64,000 bases of DNA from Phytophthora quininea (lineage: Eukaryota > Oomycota > Peronosporomycetes > Peronosporales > Peronosporaceae): the NCBI GenBank assembly GCA_011947345.1, contig JAAVTG010001021.1, positions 186,001 to 250,000 on the forward strand. The letters are read 5' to 3'. Below the pieces are notes generated by a model. That model was given only the letters and a program-made list of their open reading frames with translations. It had not been told where the DNA came from and ran no database searches. Shown here piece after piece: positions 46,920-56,848 of the stretch. The translations under genes were made by a program, and so were the position numbers. Position 1 is the stretch's first letter, and each line of letters starts with the position of its first letter.

Positions 46920-47764
46920 ATGGCAGACCCTGCACAGTTAATGCAGACGATGCTCGCCTCGATAGAGAAGCAAAACGAGCTTATCGAGCAGTTCAGGAGA
47001 TGAATCAAACCTCGGAGCTTAAACTCAAAGGCATGAAGTTGCCCACGTTCAAAAGCACTTTAGACAGGTCGTTTGAACTGTACAAGCAGAATATCAATCA
47101 ACACTTCCAGGCAAATGCAATCAAGTACAAAAATTCCGGCATAAAGGATAGGATTCTGGCAATCATCGCTGGAACACTAAAGCTTGGTGCCGCACACTGG
47201 TACATGGCTGAAAAGAAAACATTCTTAAGTGTTGAAGACTTCTTCAAGAGGTTGGAAGCTGAGTTTGTACCCGAGGACATGCAAGAACGCCTGCGCGAGC
47301 AGATGAACGACCTAAAGGAGAAACAGTGTAAGGACTTGCCTGAGTATGTCAGCAAGTTCTGCGACCCAGTAACACAGGCTAAGACAATGGAAGAATGCGA
47401 CAAAATTAGTTACTTCCTATGTAGTCTATCATCCAGTACACGCGAAGAAGTCCGGTAGAAACGCTGCGAGACGCTTTCAAAAGCTGTCGCTACAGTGTTG
47501 GACTGCGGTAGGTCTCATTCTCGCCATAAACGTTCGGACGGATCCAAGTACCGTTCCTATGTTCGCAAGTGTTCAAAAGATGACAACAATGATGGAGCTG
47601 AGCCGATGGAGATCGACAAAGTGCATGTACCTTCGCGAGAAGAGTGCATACGCTGGAACCTATGCTTCAGGTGTGGAAGTGCCGCTCATAAGACAAACCA
47701 TTGTCCAATTCGATCGCAGCAGAGAGCCAGAAGAAACCCGCCGAGATACAACCGTTTTAACTAG
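46920..47764 (+). mobile_element. Retrotransposon gag remnant with zinc knuckle
   Basis: A start MADPAQLMQTMLASIEKQNELIEQFRR runs into a frame break near 46998. The next frame carries a gag-like capsid segment (KLKGMKLPTFKSTLDRSFEL, HWYMAEKKTFLSVEDFFKRL, MQERLREQMNDLKEKQ). After a stop at 47456 and a further shift, a nucleocapsid zinc knuckle C-x2-C-x4-H-x4-C (CFRCGSAAHKTNHC) follows. It looks like Ty3/gypsy-type Gag. No protease, reverse transcriptase or integrase and no LTR pair was found, so this is a dead fragment. Confidence 0.7.
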
Positions 47765-47886
47765 ACGCGTCGTCACGGGCAGGGTCAGGTGAACATGGTG
47801 AACCACAATGATGACAACTCGGAAACCGTTGTTCTGGAGAATGTAACCATGAACGTAGCCGACATCCAAGAGCAAAACTTTTTTAA

Positions 47887-48629
47887 CAAGGATTGCCTGA
47901 CTCAATCGGACTGAAAAACGGCATTTTTCGGGGTTGCCTGAAAATTAAAATCTCCAGTTTTGTAAATTAGCCCACAATATTTTTATGCCATTAAATTGAC
48001 GTTTTTCTAAGAGAAGTGGGGGTAGTGGCATGATCGGATCTGTTTTGGTTATTGCATTATCGTAGGTCAAACATGGCATTCCGAGCAAAATGGCTTCGAC
48101 TTTTCTATAAGCAAAATAAAAATTTCGTTCGATTGGAATTATTTCCACATGGCGTCTTTGTTCTTAGGCTACCTATGCCATATCTAGTTGTCTAAGTATA
48201 ATAATATTAATTCCTGAAGATACAACATGTCTAAAACGATAGCATTGTTGGTCATTTTGAGTTTCTCTTCAAGAAGTTATTTTAGCGGGGCATCTAGGGC
48301 GCTGCACGTGAATACACACCTTAACGCAAACGTTTAGGCAATATTGAAAGCTGTGATTGGATGTGTATAACTAGTTTTGGCTAAGGTGCCATCATTTTAA
48401 CGAAACTCTTAGACATACCGACAATTTTTCAAAACTCTGAACTTGCCACCTCCTACATATCATGTAGTATAAGTTGAATGGACGCTATTCCGAGGTACAA
48501 CCTAGCCCACTATGTTTTTATACCATGGCATGATGTATTGACACAGCTTAACGATGCCTCATTTTTTTTTGGTAAAATTAGTTTCCGACCCACTACGAAA
48601 AATGATCTGGTTGAGTCAGGCAATCCTTA
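47887..48629. mobile_element. Non-autonomous TIR element (MITE-like), 743 bp
   Basis: An 18-bp perfect inverted repeat, AAGGATTGCCTGACTCAA at 47888-47905 and its reverse complement at 48611-48628, bounds about 740 bp of AT-rich, non-coding DNA. Weaker inverted similarity continues inward. TTAA lies just outside both ends (47883-47886 and 48630-48633), as a piggyBac-type target duplication would, but TTAA is common in AT-rich DNA. It sits between the gag remnant and a pogo-like fragment and so appears to be nested. Confidence 0.65.
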
Positions 48630-48634
48630 TTAAG

Positions 48635-49060
48635 ATGCCGCGGGAAATGGTCGCGTTTTAACTCGTGAGGGTGAGGATCAACTGGCGTTCAGGATTCGCG
48701 ACCTACGGCGCGACATTCCTGTGTCGCCGCTGATGCTGCAGATGCAGACTAGTATCGTTGCATCCGATCTCAGTCTAGGTCGCGACGAATTCTCCTCGTC
48801 GTCGGCGTGGAAACGACGATTCCTCAAGACGTATCGACTGTCGCTGCGTGGACGGACACGAATTGACCAGCACACCCCTAGCAACGACCGCAAGGTTACA
48901 GAGGAGTTCACAAAGAAGGGTTAAGACATGATTGTCGAGCACAGCCTCACAGAGGTCTACTATGCAGACCAAACAGCGTTGAACTTTGCCAGCGTTAGGC
49001 TACTTCTCGCAGGCTCTCAACAGGTTGAGAGAATGGTACCACAGCTCGCTGTCCGATACT
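48635..49060 (+). mobile_element. Fragment of a pogo/CENP-B-like transposase
   Basis: From the edge of the TIR element an open frame reads DAAGNGRVLTREGEDQLAFR, then SAWKRRFLKTYRLSLRGRTR, which has the look of a CENP-B/Tc5-type helix-turn-helix DNA-binding segment. A stop at 48922-48924 follows, and in a further frame VYYADQTALNFASV resembles the first catalytic strand of the DDE_1 domain (NADQTAVNFE-like). Stops and shifts show it is dead. The rest of the catalytic domain is missing. Confidence 0.55.
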
Positions 49061-49139
49061 CAGCGCATCTCTAAAATTAGAGACAAAATGACTGCCAACA
49101 TAGGGGTACGCAATTTGTGAACGAGTGTTCGAGCCAACG

Positions 49140-50219
49140 ATGCACCAGATTGTACTGTCAACGAGTATTAGTCGAGCACTTATTTGTACACGCGGATGTG
49201 CCAACCGGGCTCAAGTCGGTCCACGACGCCTCTCTGTTGAACATGATGTGGCACACGTTTGACCGCGCAATCGACACCTGATTTGTCCGCAAGCAGCAGC
49301 TCTCGATAGGTGTGTCTAGTGAGCTCTTCCTTCACATCGCCCGAATTAAGACATCTGTCGTGCAAGGCGCCTCCATCTTCAAGTTCCCACAGCAATGGCA
49401 GCTTTGCATGCTGCACGCGTTCGGCTTGCTGTTCGTGTCCTACAACAAACCGGCTGGATACTTGTGCCACGGTATGCCGTTTCTGACCTACCCGATGAGG
49501 TGTGCTGGGAGAGCCTAGAGAATAAAGTCGATAGGGCTGCCAGCCAACACACAGATGAAAGAGTAAACGGCCTAAGCTATATCGCAGAGGTTATAAGAGA
49601 AACGTTGTCAAAATTGTCATCTGCCGCTCGCTAAGCTGTGACTCCCAACATGACGAGCCACTCTCTTCGCCACGGTTCCGGTGTGCACGGAAGTGCCTCG
49701 CCAAAGTTGGCAATACAGTGGATATCCACTCGGATATCCACTCAAGATGCATGGCTGCTTGAATCGGTAACAAAGGCGTTTGTCTACATACGCACGACAA
49801 TAAAAGAAGACCAGAGCATGGGTAAAGTGCTAGCTGGGTATGAGACATCTGACTTATCGGTAGTGACTCAAAGCATTCGCGACATCCACGAACAACTGAC
49901 AGCACAGGAGATCGGCCAAGCCGTCACCCTCCGCGACGAACTCTTTCGCCGCGCTATTGGAATGTCTGGCCCTTGCTACAACGCTGCCATTGAAGTCGTC
50001 GACGCCACGTTTGCAGCCCTTCTGATATCTCTTCAAGAATTGCTTGAGACCACGCAATCCCGCGCAGCATCATCGTCGTATGCGAGCAAATACTTGTACG
50101 AGCTCGAGCGCGGCATCGCGGCGACGAACCGTCATGAGTTATCAGTATCAGTAGCCACATTCTGCGAATGGGGAAGCCATCTAACGTCGCAGTGGCTTTC
50201 AAAAACTGCGCTCACGTAG
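49140..50219 (+). mobile_element. Degenerate Crypton-like tyrosine recombinase
   Basis: Pieces in several frames read HADVPTGLKSVHDASLLNMMWH, KTSVVQGASIFKFPQQWQLCML and then, in a longer frame, TSHSLRHGSGVHGSASPKLAIQWIS...DAWLLESVTKAFVYI. The HSLRHG box, the Trp at the third position and a Tyr shortly after fit the H-x-x-R...W...Y layout of tyrosine recombinases, and the sequence resembles recombinases of Crypton-type elements reported from oomycetes. Stops at 49279-49281 and 49518-49520 and a small in-frame tandem duplication at about 49721-49744 (ISTRIST) mark it as inactive. The final frame is open to 50219. Confidence 0.5.
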
Positions 50220-50607
50220 GCAGATCTGCCCTAACAACGACACACAACTGGCGTCAGTCCATGCTTGGCCAACTCATCTCGATAAACGAACATCTTGCAC
50301 GGTTCAAAACGCACAGGCCGTTTTACTGACCCAGGAAACTCAAGAACGATCGCCAATGCCGCGTCCTGACGCGCTAACTTCATCTACCGTCGACGCTCCG
50401 CTGTACGCTGCAACGCGAGGGAGAGCCCCATATAGAAATTGAATATGACTTTAGAAATGAATACATAAACAACATATTATTTTAATACTTAAAAGTGGTT
50501 GGCGCTAACGGAAACGAAATATTGTGAGGGGATGAATTCCAACGTGTTTGCCCGATTCGAATGTTTTCTTTAATGAAGCATTTCTTGTATTTTTTTTGCC
50601 GCCGTTT
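50220..50607. other. Gene-free stretch between recombinase fragment and MULE
   Basis: AT-rich in its second half, no coding pattern on either strand. It may include the outer left end of the MULE, whose exact terminus I could not place. Confidence 0.4.
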
Positions 50608-50754
50608 GCGTCCAGGTAACAAGCCCAGGTTTTTACAAGTGACAAATTCAGGTATTGTCCATGTCGTGGTTTTTATTTTTATTTGCACTGAACATTTTTT
50701 TCTTACCGCTGCTAGGCCACTCGTTTGACACGTGTCAGTTGCTATCAGTTGGCG

Positions 50755-53700
50755 ATGGCGCGGACGCACAAGACCCACCTGATCAAGGCCAGAATGGCGG
50801 AGGAGGCCCGCAAGGAGGAAGAAGCCCGCGCAGCAAACGCAGCCCGGACCGCGAAGGCGGCTGCGGCGCGGACGCGCTCGGAAAAGGCTCGCGTTGTGGC
50901 GCGTGCTGCCCAAGACCGTGCTCATACGTATGGGCCTCACATCTGGAGCGACGGTGAGGATGAAGACTTTGACGACGACGAAGTGGTGGACGGACAAGAA
51001 CCTGGACAAGAACCTGAACAAGGACTTGGACAAGGACTTGGTCAAGAAGCAGCAGTGCAAGCCCAAGGTGTTGGCCGGCAGCCCGACAACGGCAGCGCTG
51101 GAACAACAGAAATGTTTGGACATCGCCGCCAAGGGAAGAAGCGACGAGCGGAGGCTGTTGAGGACGAAGAAGCCGGCCAGGAAGACGCAGATGAAGGCGG
51201 CGACGACAAACTGGTGGATGTGCCTCCGTTCGAAGTCGAGCACGACTTGTGGGCAGTGTTTGAGGGAATTTGAAGGCGTACATGGCTCGTACTCGCCAGG
51301 TACTAGTCGTGAAGGAGCTCATCAACATTTGTCGACGCAATGAGTCCATCAGGAAGCAAGTTAAGAATCGAGGGCTGCAAGACAACGAGTTGCTGCGTGT
51401 TCCCGCCGCAATGGAGCCGTACCAGCGCAAGATCATCTGCACGCACGGGTGGCCGGTGCGAGAGAGGTCACAAGGCAAGCGCACGTCACGCCATCTTCGC
51501 CGGACTGGGTGTCCGTTCCAGATGCTCGCTCAGGTGACGCAGAGAGATGATGGCTCGTGGGGCATCACCGTCAAGCGCGAGATCTACTCGCACAATCATT
51601 CGGTTTCGTCCCAGATATACAAACATTATCCGAGTAATCGTCAGGTATCTCAAGATTCACCGCTAATGCCTGGCATTCGACTGTTGGTGGATGCTGAAGT
51701 TTCACCAACGCGGATCTACGACTACATTCACGCGAGCTCGGAGCACTTAGTGACGTTGACAGATGTCCGAAACCTGATCCAGCGGCTACGGAGCTCAGGT
51801 TCGTGTTTGTGTATGTTGCTATTGCTGTTCAAAGTTGCTAATAAGCAATGCTATTCTACTTGTTTCTTATAGGTGCCCAGATTTCGGACGACGACGCGGT
51901 GGCTGAAATGGTGGTGAATTTTAATTTGGCGTCCTCGCTGAACGTGGCTGCTGTCAACGAGAGGGCTCGCGGGAATACAGGCGTGATATCATTCACCACC
52001 GCTCACATGTGGTCGATGCTGGACAGTTTCCCGGAGGTGTTGCAAATGGACTGCACCCACAAAACTAACAAGTGCGTATAATTTCGAGCAAATCGATACC
52101 AGGTTTTATCCAGGTATTGACCAGGTATTGACAATGTTTTTTGTTTGTTTTAGATATAACTACCAGCTTTTGTCTATGGTAGGAATTGATCAGTTTCGCC
52201 ATGGCCAACCTGTGCAATACTCACTGTTGGAGACTACGACAGATTGGCACATGGGCAAGGCACTCGACCATTTCAAGCGTGCCAACGATCATTGGCGTTT
52301 CGTACGGGTTGTTATCGTTGATAAGGATATGCGTGAGGTGGATGTCATCCGACGGAAGTTGCCGAAGGCTCGTATTCTACTATGTCACTTTCATGTTATG
52401 AAGTGGCTGCATGAGCGAATTCGGAAGTCCAGTAAATACGGTGCGTACTCCGACGATGTACTGGCGCAGATGCGCCACAGTATCACCAACATGATGCACG
52501 CAAAAACCGATGCCGACTGCAAAATGCACCGAGACGAATTCAAGCATTTGGCCGGACGCAATGGAAGGAACGAGATGTGGACATACTTCCAGCACAATTG
52601 GGACTCTGTGTGCAAAATGTGGGTGATGGCACATCGAACAGATCTTCCTCACTTCAAGAACCATACCAACAATCGCGTTGAGAGTCTCTTCAGCAAAGTT
52701 AAACAGCACGTCAAGGGTCGTTTCACCATGAAGTCTATCCTGGAGGCGCTGTTGCGCTGGCAGAGGAGGAAGGAGGAGGACTACAAAGCGGTGGCCGAGA
52801 TGCCGGGAACGCTCCGAGACACTAGCTACACGGAGGAGATGAATGTGGTGCTGGGAATGACGACGCGATGGGTGGCTGCTGCGATTAAAACGCAGTATGA
52901 CATTGCAATGAATCCTGAGCAAGCAGCGAAATATTTGATTGATGCCAGTGGCGACTTCATTATGATTCGCCGGGGTGAGCACGAGTACTTACTTGAGAAG
53001 GAAAGCTTGGCGTGCGATTGTACATTCTCCAAGACGATGCAACTTCCGTGCCGACATGCAATGGTGTACAGGATCTCGTCAGGTAGCGTATTTGTGATCC
53101 CATTCGGTGCCATCGAGTCCAAGTATGTACAGGTTTTAACCAGGTTTGTCCATGTTTTCATGCATTTAACGTGCACTGTTATCTAGATGGTTTGGACAGA
53201 GTCGCCTGTTGACGGACAAACTCTCGGAGCCAGTGAACCCGTTCATGGCAAAGGTGTATACCAAGGATGCAACCACAACCGATGTAACAATGACAGAGCG
53301 AGAGAAATATAGGCGGGCTCAACAAACCTTCGGAAGGATAAGTGGCGAGCTGGCGCAATTTGGAGATGAAGACTTTGAATGTGCAATGGATCAATTCGAC
53401 CTGTGGTGGCATAACCTTCGCCAAGGGCGGCTTGCTATGGTGGAAGTTGAAATGAGCGGGAATAAGTATTCCAGTGTCGATGACGGCGACGCTGTAACTT
53501 CACGTGGTTCGGGCCAGCGTAATAATGATGGCTCCATTCAGAACAAAGATGACAACGGGTTTGCTGATAATTCTCCCGCTCCTACCGCTATTTCCAGCCC
53601 CATACCAACTGAGCAAGAACAAACACCTGCACCACTACCAAAGATTCGTCTCAATGGCCACGCTCCCAAGGTTGGTCGCCCTCGGGTAAACCGACAAGAA

Positions 53701-53886
53701 CAGCGCTTGAAGGCTCAAGCGGCTCTTAAAGATTATAACCATGGCATGAAACTGCGAGCGCTTTTGCGAGAAAAGGATGTCTGTGAAGTATCTGCTACTC
53801 TGAAAAAGTTCGCCCGGGCCTTCGTGAGGTTGGATCCTTTATGGCGACCTTTCCCGTCAACGCAAAGCCCGTCGGTAAATCGTTAA
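50755..53886 (+). CDS. MULE transposase with DDE core and SWIM zinc finger
   Basis: ATG 50755 opens an Ala/Arg/Glu-rich coiled start, then an acidic region. A frame break near 51268 precedes a basic DNA-binding region of WRKY-GCM1/FAR1 type (ICTHGWPVRERSQGKR...GCPFQ). Introns 51799-51872, 52072-52153 and 53123-53186. The catalytic Asp are in LQMDCTHKTNK and VVIVDKDM, the Glu in NNRVESLFSKVK; CHFHVMKWL lies between. The SWIM finger is CDCTFSKTMQLPCRH. All DDE residues are present, so the gene may be active if the break is an error. The last exon ends at 53886, overlapping the Ulp1 frame by 46 nt. Confidence 0.87.
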
Positions 53887-54812
53887 CATGGCGAAGTGAT
53901 GGTGATGATGAATTCGTACCGTGTCGAGTACAGTTCCTACTCCCAGAACCTACAGTTGATCGTGCATTGGACACTCTCACCCGTAATGCGAAAGATAACC
54001 AGATTGAGTTGGATAGTGAGGGGCGACAAGAAAGCAGCAGTTCCGAACCTGTCGTCTATATCGAGAAAGTTGGTACTTTTACGCGATCACAAGTGCAGAA
54101 TATGAAGTGGCTGTGGAACTTACAGGATTTGTGCCGTAAAGGAGCGAAATGTTGCACATGGCTCAATGGAACTATTAAGAGACTTGGAGATGACCCATCG
54201 AGGCCGAGCGGTGTTTTTGAAGAGATGGTAAGCAGTTGGCCATACGCTAGACTCCCCGGCTTTAGCTTCGATATCACATACTCTGATCTCTATCGCTTCA
54301 GCGACTCGACGTGGCTCAATGACAACGCGATGTGTGCATTTTCGGTATTCTTGGACCGCTATAACAATAATGTGACTATCACGTTACCGCCTCCGGCTGC
54401 GGTCAATGAGAAGGCTGTGATTACTGGCGATACTCTGGACAAGATTCGTGTTGCTTGCACGAAGCACCGCTTCGTACTGTTGCCTATCAATCTGAGCAAT
54501 GCACACTGGTGTTGCCTGGTGGTGGACAGCACATCGAAAACTGTGCACCTGTACGACAGCAAGGCTGTCAATAGCAAGCCAAGGGTTTTGAAGAGGGCGG
54601 CAAAACTAATTTGCTCCACATTGGGCAACGAATACGCTGAGCTTAACATTGAAGAGCCGCAACAGAAGGACAATGACAGCTGCGGAGTGTTCGTCTGCCT
54701 TTACTTTTGGAACTGCGTGTCATCTGAAGCTCCCTGCGACGTGTCACCGTTGGGAATTTCAAAGCTGCGCTGGACGATGCTGGACACGGTGTTGAAGACG
54801 ATCAACAAGTAG
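53841..54812 (+). CDS. Ulp1/C48 (SUMO-protease-like) cysteine peptidase of the MULE
   Basis: A C48 fold with the catalytic residues in order: His in NAHWCCLVVD, Asp in VHLYDSKA, Gln in EPQQKDNDSCG and Cys in SCGVFVCLYF. The family removes SUMO or related modifiers; MULEs with a Ulp1 domain are known from plants and other eukaryotes, where the role is unclear. The frame lies -1 to the end of the transposase and overlaps it by 46 nt, so it may be the C-terminal part of one fused protein with a sequencing indel, a frameshift product, or a separate gene from the ATG at 53841. The frame is intact. Confidence 0.85.
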   Translation: MATFPVNAKPVGKSLTWRSDGDDEFVPCRVQFLLPEPTVDRALDTLTRNAKDNQIELDSEGRQESSSSEPVVYIEKVGTFTRSQVQNMKWLWNLQDLCRKGAKCCTWLNGTIKRLGDDPSRPSGVFEEMVSSWPYARLPGFSFDITYSDLYRFSDSTWLNDNAMCAFSVFLDRYNNNVTITLPPPAAVNEKAVITGDTLDKIRVACTKHRFVLLPINLSNAHWCCLVVDSTSKTVHLYDSKAVNSKPRVLKRAAKLICSTLGNEYAELNIEEPQQKDNDSCGVFVCLYFWNCVSSEAPCDVSPLGISKLRWTMLDTVLKTINK

Positions 54813-54881
54813 CTAGCGTTCTACGAGCTGTGAGGAAGAATGTCAGAATTAAGGCTTTCGACAATACCTCGACAAAAACTG

Positions 54882-55222
54882 GCCAATACCTGGAACTTGT
54901 GCTGTCCTTGATATCGTTGCAGCAACAGGTATCGCCCTGGTATGCAATCTGGGCAATACCTGTAGAAGCCACTGCGGTTTTGATTGGACGGATGCAGCTT
55001 CGACAGAGCTCGATGCTTGTCATTTCTACTTTTTGCAAAGTAGCGCACATATGAATTTCCCAGGTAAATCGGCGCGAAATACCTGTGTAATAATCGGACG
55101 GGTATTTTTCCATCATATTTCGCCTGTTTTATGGAATTTTTGTGTACCTGTTTAAAACCTGGGCAGTTACCTGGAAGATACCTGCACCTGATGACAACCA
55201 CAAATCTGGGAAACCTGGACGC
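54882..55222. repeat. Right-end array of ACCTG/CAGGT motifs
   Basis: I count eleven copies of ACCTG or its complement in about 340 bp (54886 to 55213), nine of them ACCTG, often extended to TACCTG or AACCTG. Chance would give less than one. Such subterminal arrays are typical transposase-binding regions. Confidence 0.7.
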
Positions 55223-55343
55223 GAAGGCCTTTTTTTTTTTTTTAATTCTGACAGTCTGTGGAAATGATACACTGGATCGGACAAGGCGTCGATTCAGAGA
55301 TACTTTTCAGCTGGCCATTCCTTGAAAAGCTGCAGCAGGCCAA

Positions 55344-56692
55344 ATGCTCCCACACGGCGGCATTGCAGCCAAAACACGCGTGTTGACTGAAAGTGAGAAG
55401 CGCGTGAAAAGATTCCAAGCGATCGTATCGCCCCTGGACCCAGTCGACACTCGCTCCGTTGTGCATACATCGGATCTGCGCGGGGTCTACAATCTCGGTT
55501 TGGTATGCGGTGCTCTTTACACCTTCACGACCGTCTTGACTGGCCTCATCACTGGCGAGGAGACTGTGGTGGACTTGAACCTGTTGGTGTCGATCTTTTC
55601 TCGACGGAAATACTGGAAGTGTTTGCGACTTTCGCGTGCCAAGGCGCGTACGCATACTGTGCTTTCATTCCTGTGTACATGGCTGGTATGAAGTGGTTCT
55701 CCGGTCGACGACTGTTCATTCACACTGTACACCACACTCTGCAGAGTTTGCTGTTCTTCTTCACCGTCGTGTGTATTGCGTGGCGAGATTGGTACCCCAT
55801 CCATGCCATCTCTGCGTTCCTCGAAGGACTTGTATTGATGATGAAGATGCACTCGTACACCCGTACGAAGCTGGAGAATATTCGTAGGGAAGGCACGTAC
55901 TCACCACCAGACATCAAGGACTTTAGTGTCTACCTCTGGATGCCCACGTTGGTCTATGAGCCAGATTTCCCTCGTACGGATCACATCCGCTGGGGATATG
56001 TGGCCAAGAAAGTGCTTTCGATCGTCTTAGGGATTTCGACGCTGTTCATCATCGTGTCGAATCATGTGATGCCTCGACTGGAAGCTTCGGGAACGGAAAA
56101 CCCCATCCTGTCCGTCTTGCATTTGCTGCTGCCGTTCCTCACGTGCTATCTATTGGGGTGGTTCATCATCTTTGAAAATATCTGCAATGGTCTAGCCGAG
56201 GTGACCTATTTCGCCGATCGTGAATTTTATTCTGACTGGTGGAACAGCACAACGTTTGACGAGTTCGCTCGGAAGTGGAACAAACCGGTCCACGAGTTCT
56301 TGCTGCGGCACGTGTATCTGGACACTCAGGACAGCTACAACATCTCGAAACTCAACGCCACGTTACTCACTTTCTTCTTATCATCGATCTTGCACGAATG
56401 CGTGTTCGTCATCGTCTTTCGGGTCGTCAAAATGTACTTCTTCTCGCTTCAGATGGCACAGGTCATCTTGATTGTCTATGGCCGAGGTTTGCGTGGCTCT
56501 CAGCTCGGAAACATGATTTTCTGGCTCGGTTTGATCCTCGCGTTGCCGCTACAAGCCGTCATTTACTGTCGTGAATATCACGGAGGCGAACCGATTTTCA
56601 CGGCCATCATGCTACCTGTCATAGCCGTCGTCTTCAGCGGGATCCTCTTCGCGTCCTTCATGCATATCAAACGGAAGAAAAGTGAACTGTAG
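55344..56692 (+). CDS. Sterol O-acyltransferase/DGAT1-type MBOAT enzyme, copy B (one frame break)
   Basis: Paralogue of copy A with the same core. ATG 55344 (MLPHGGIAAKTRVLTESEKR) gives a shorter N-terminus than copy A. Family landmarks are KRFQAIVSPLDPVDTRSV, HTLQSLLFFFTVVCIAWRDW, FYSDWWNSTTFDEFARKWN, the His segment SSILHECVFVIVF and YCREYHGGEPIF, ending in a Lys-rich tail (KRKKSEL). The frame breaks once, at the T-run 55596-55599; after it STEILEVFATFACQ aligns with copy A. Its promoter side is occupied by the right end of the MULE, whose motif array stops about 120 bp before the ATG, so expression may differ from copy A. Confidence 0.87.
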
Positions 56693-56848
56693 GTCCAAAA
56701 TACAACGCAATTCGTTGTGCGCCATCTTGTCCCGGATGTTGACGCTCCACGGCCTGGTGTAGAGGTCCATTTTGCTGTTCTTCTCTTCTTGTCGACATAA
56801 TCAAAAAGTCTTGACCCAAGTCGCTGCAAGATATCACCGCACGTCGAA

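Larger units (their letters stand above)
50608..55222 (+). mobile_element. MULE-type DNA transposon carrying transposase and Ulp1 protease
   Basis: The span contains a MULE transposase and a C48 (Ulp1-like) peptidase gene. Its two non-coding ends carry many CAGGT/ACCTG motifs in opposite orientation: CAGGT at 50613, 50624 and 50651 on the left, mostly ACCTG on the right. The 10-mer GCGTCCAGGT occurs at 50608-50617 and inverted at 55213-55222, which I use as provisional limits. No longer terminal inverted repeat and no target duplication were confirmed, so the true ends may lie further out. The element lies about 120 bp before the start codon of acyltransferase copy B. Confidence 0.65.

Noticed and set aside
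50482..51484. Two long minus-strand frames (50482-51243, 50783-51484)
   Set aside because: They lie opposite the MULE transposase start, where the plus strand has a coherent protein; composition is that of a shadow.
55230..55245. T-run of about 14 bases
   Set aside because: Simple homopolymer near the MULE end; no evidence of a retroelement tail or function.
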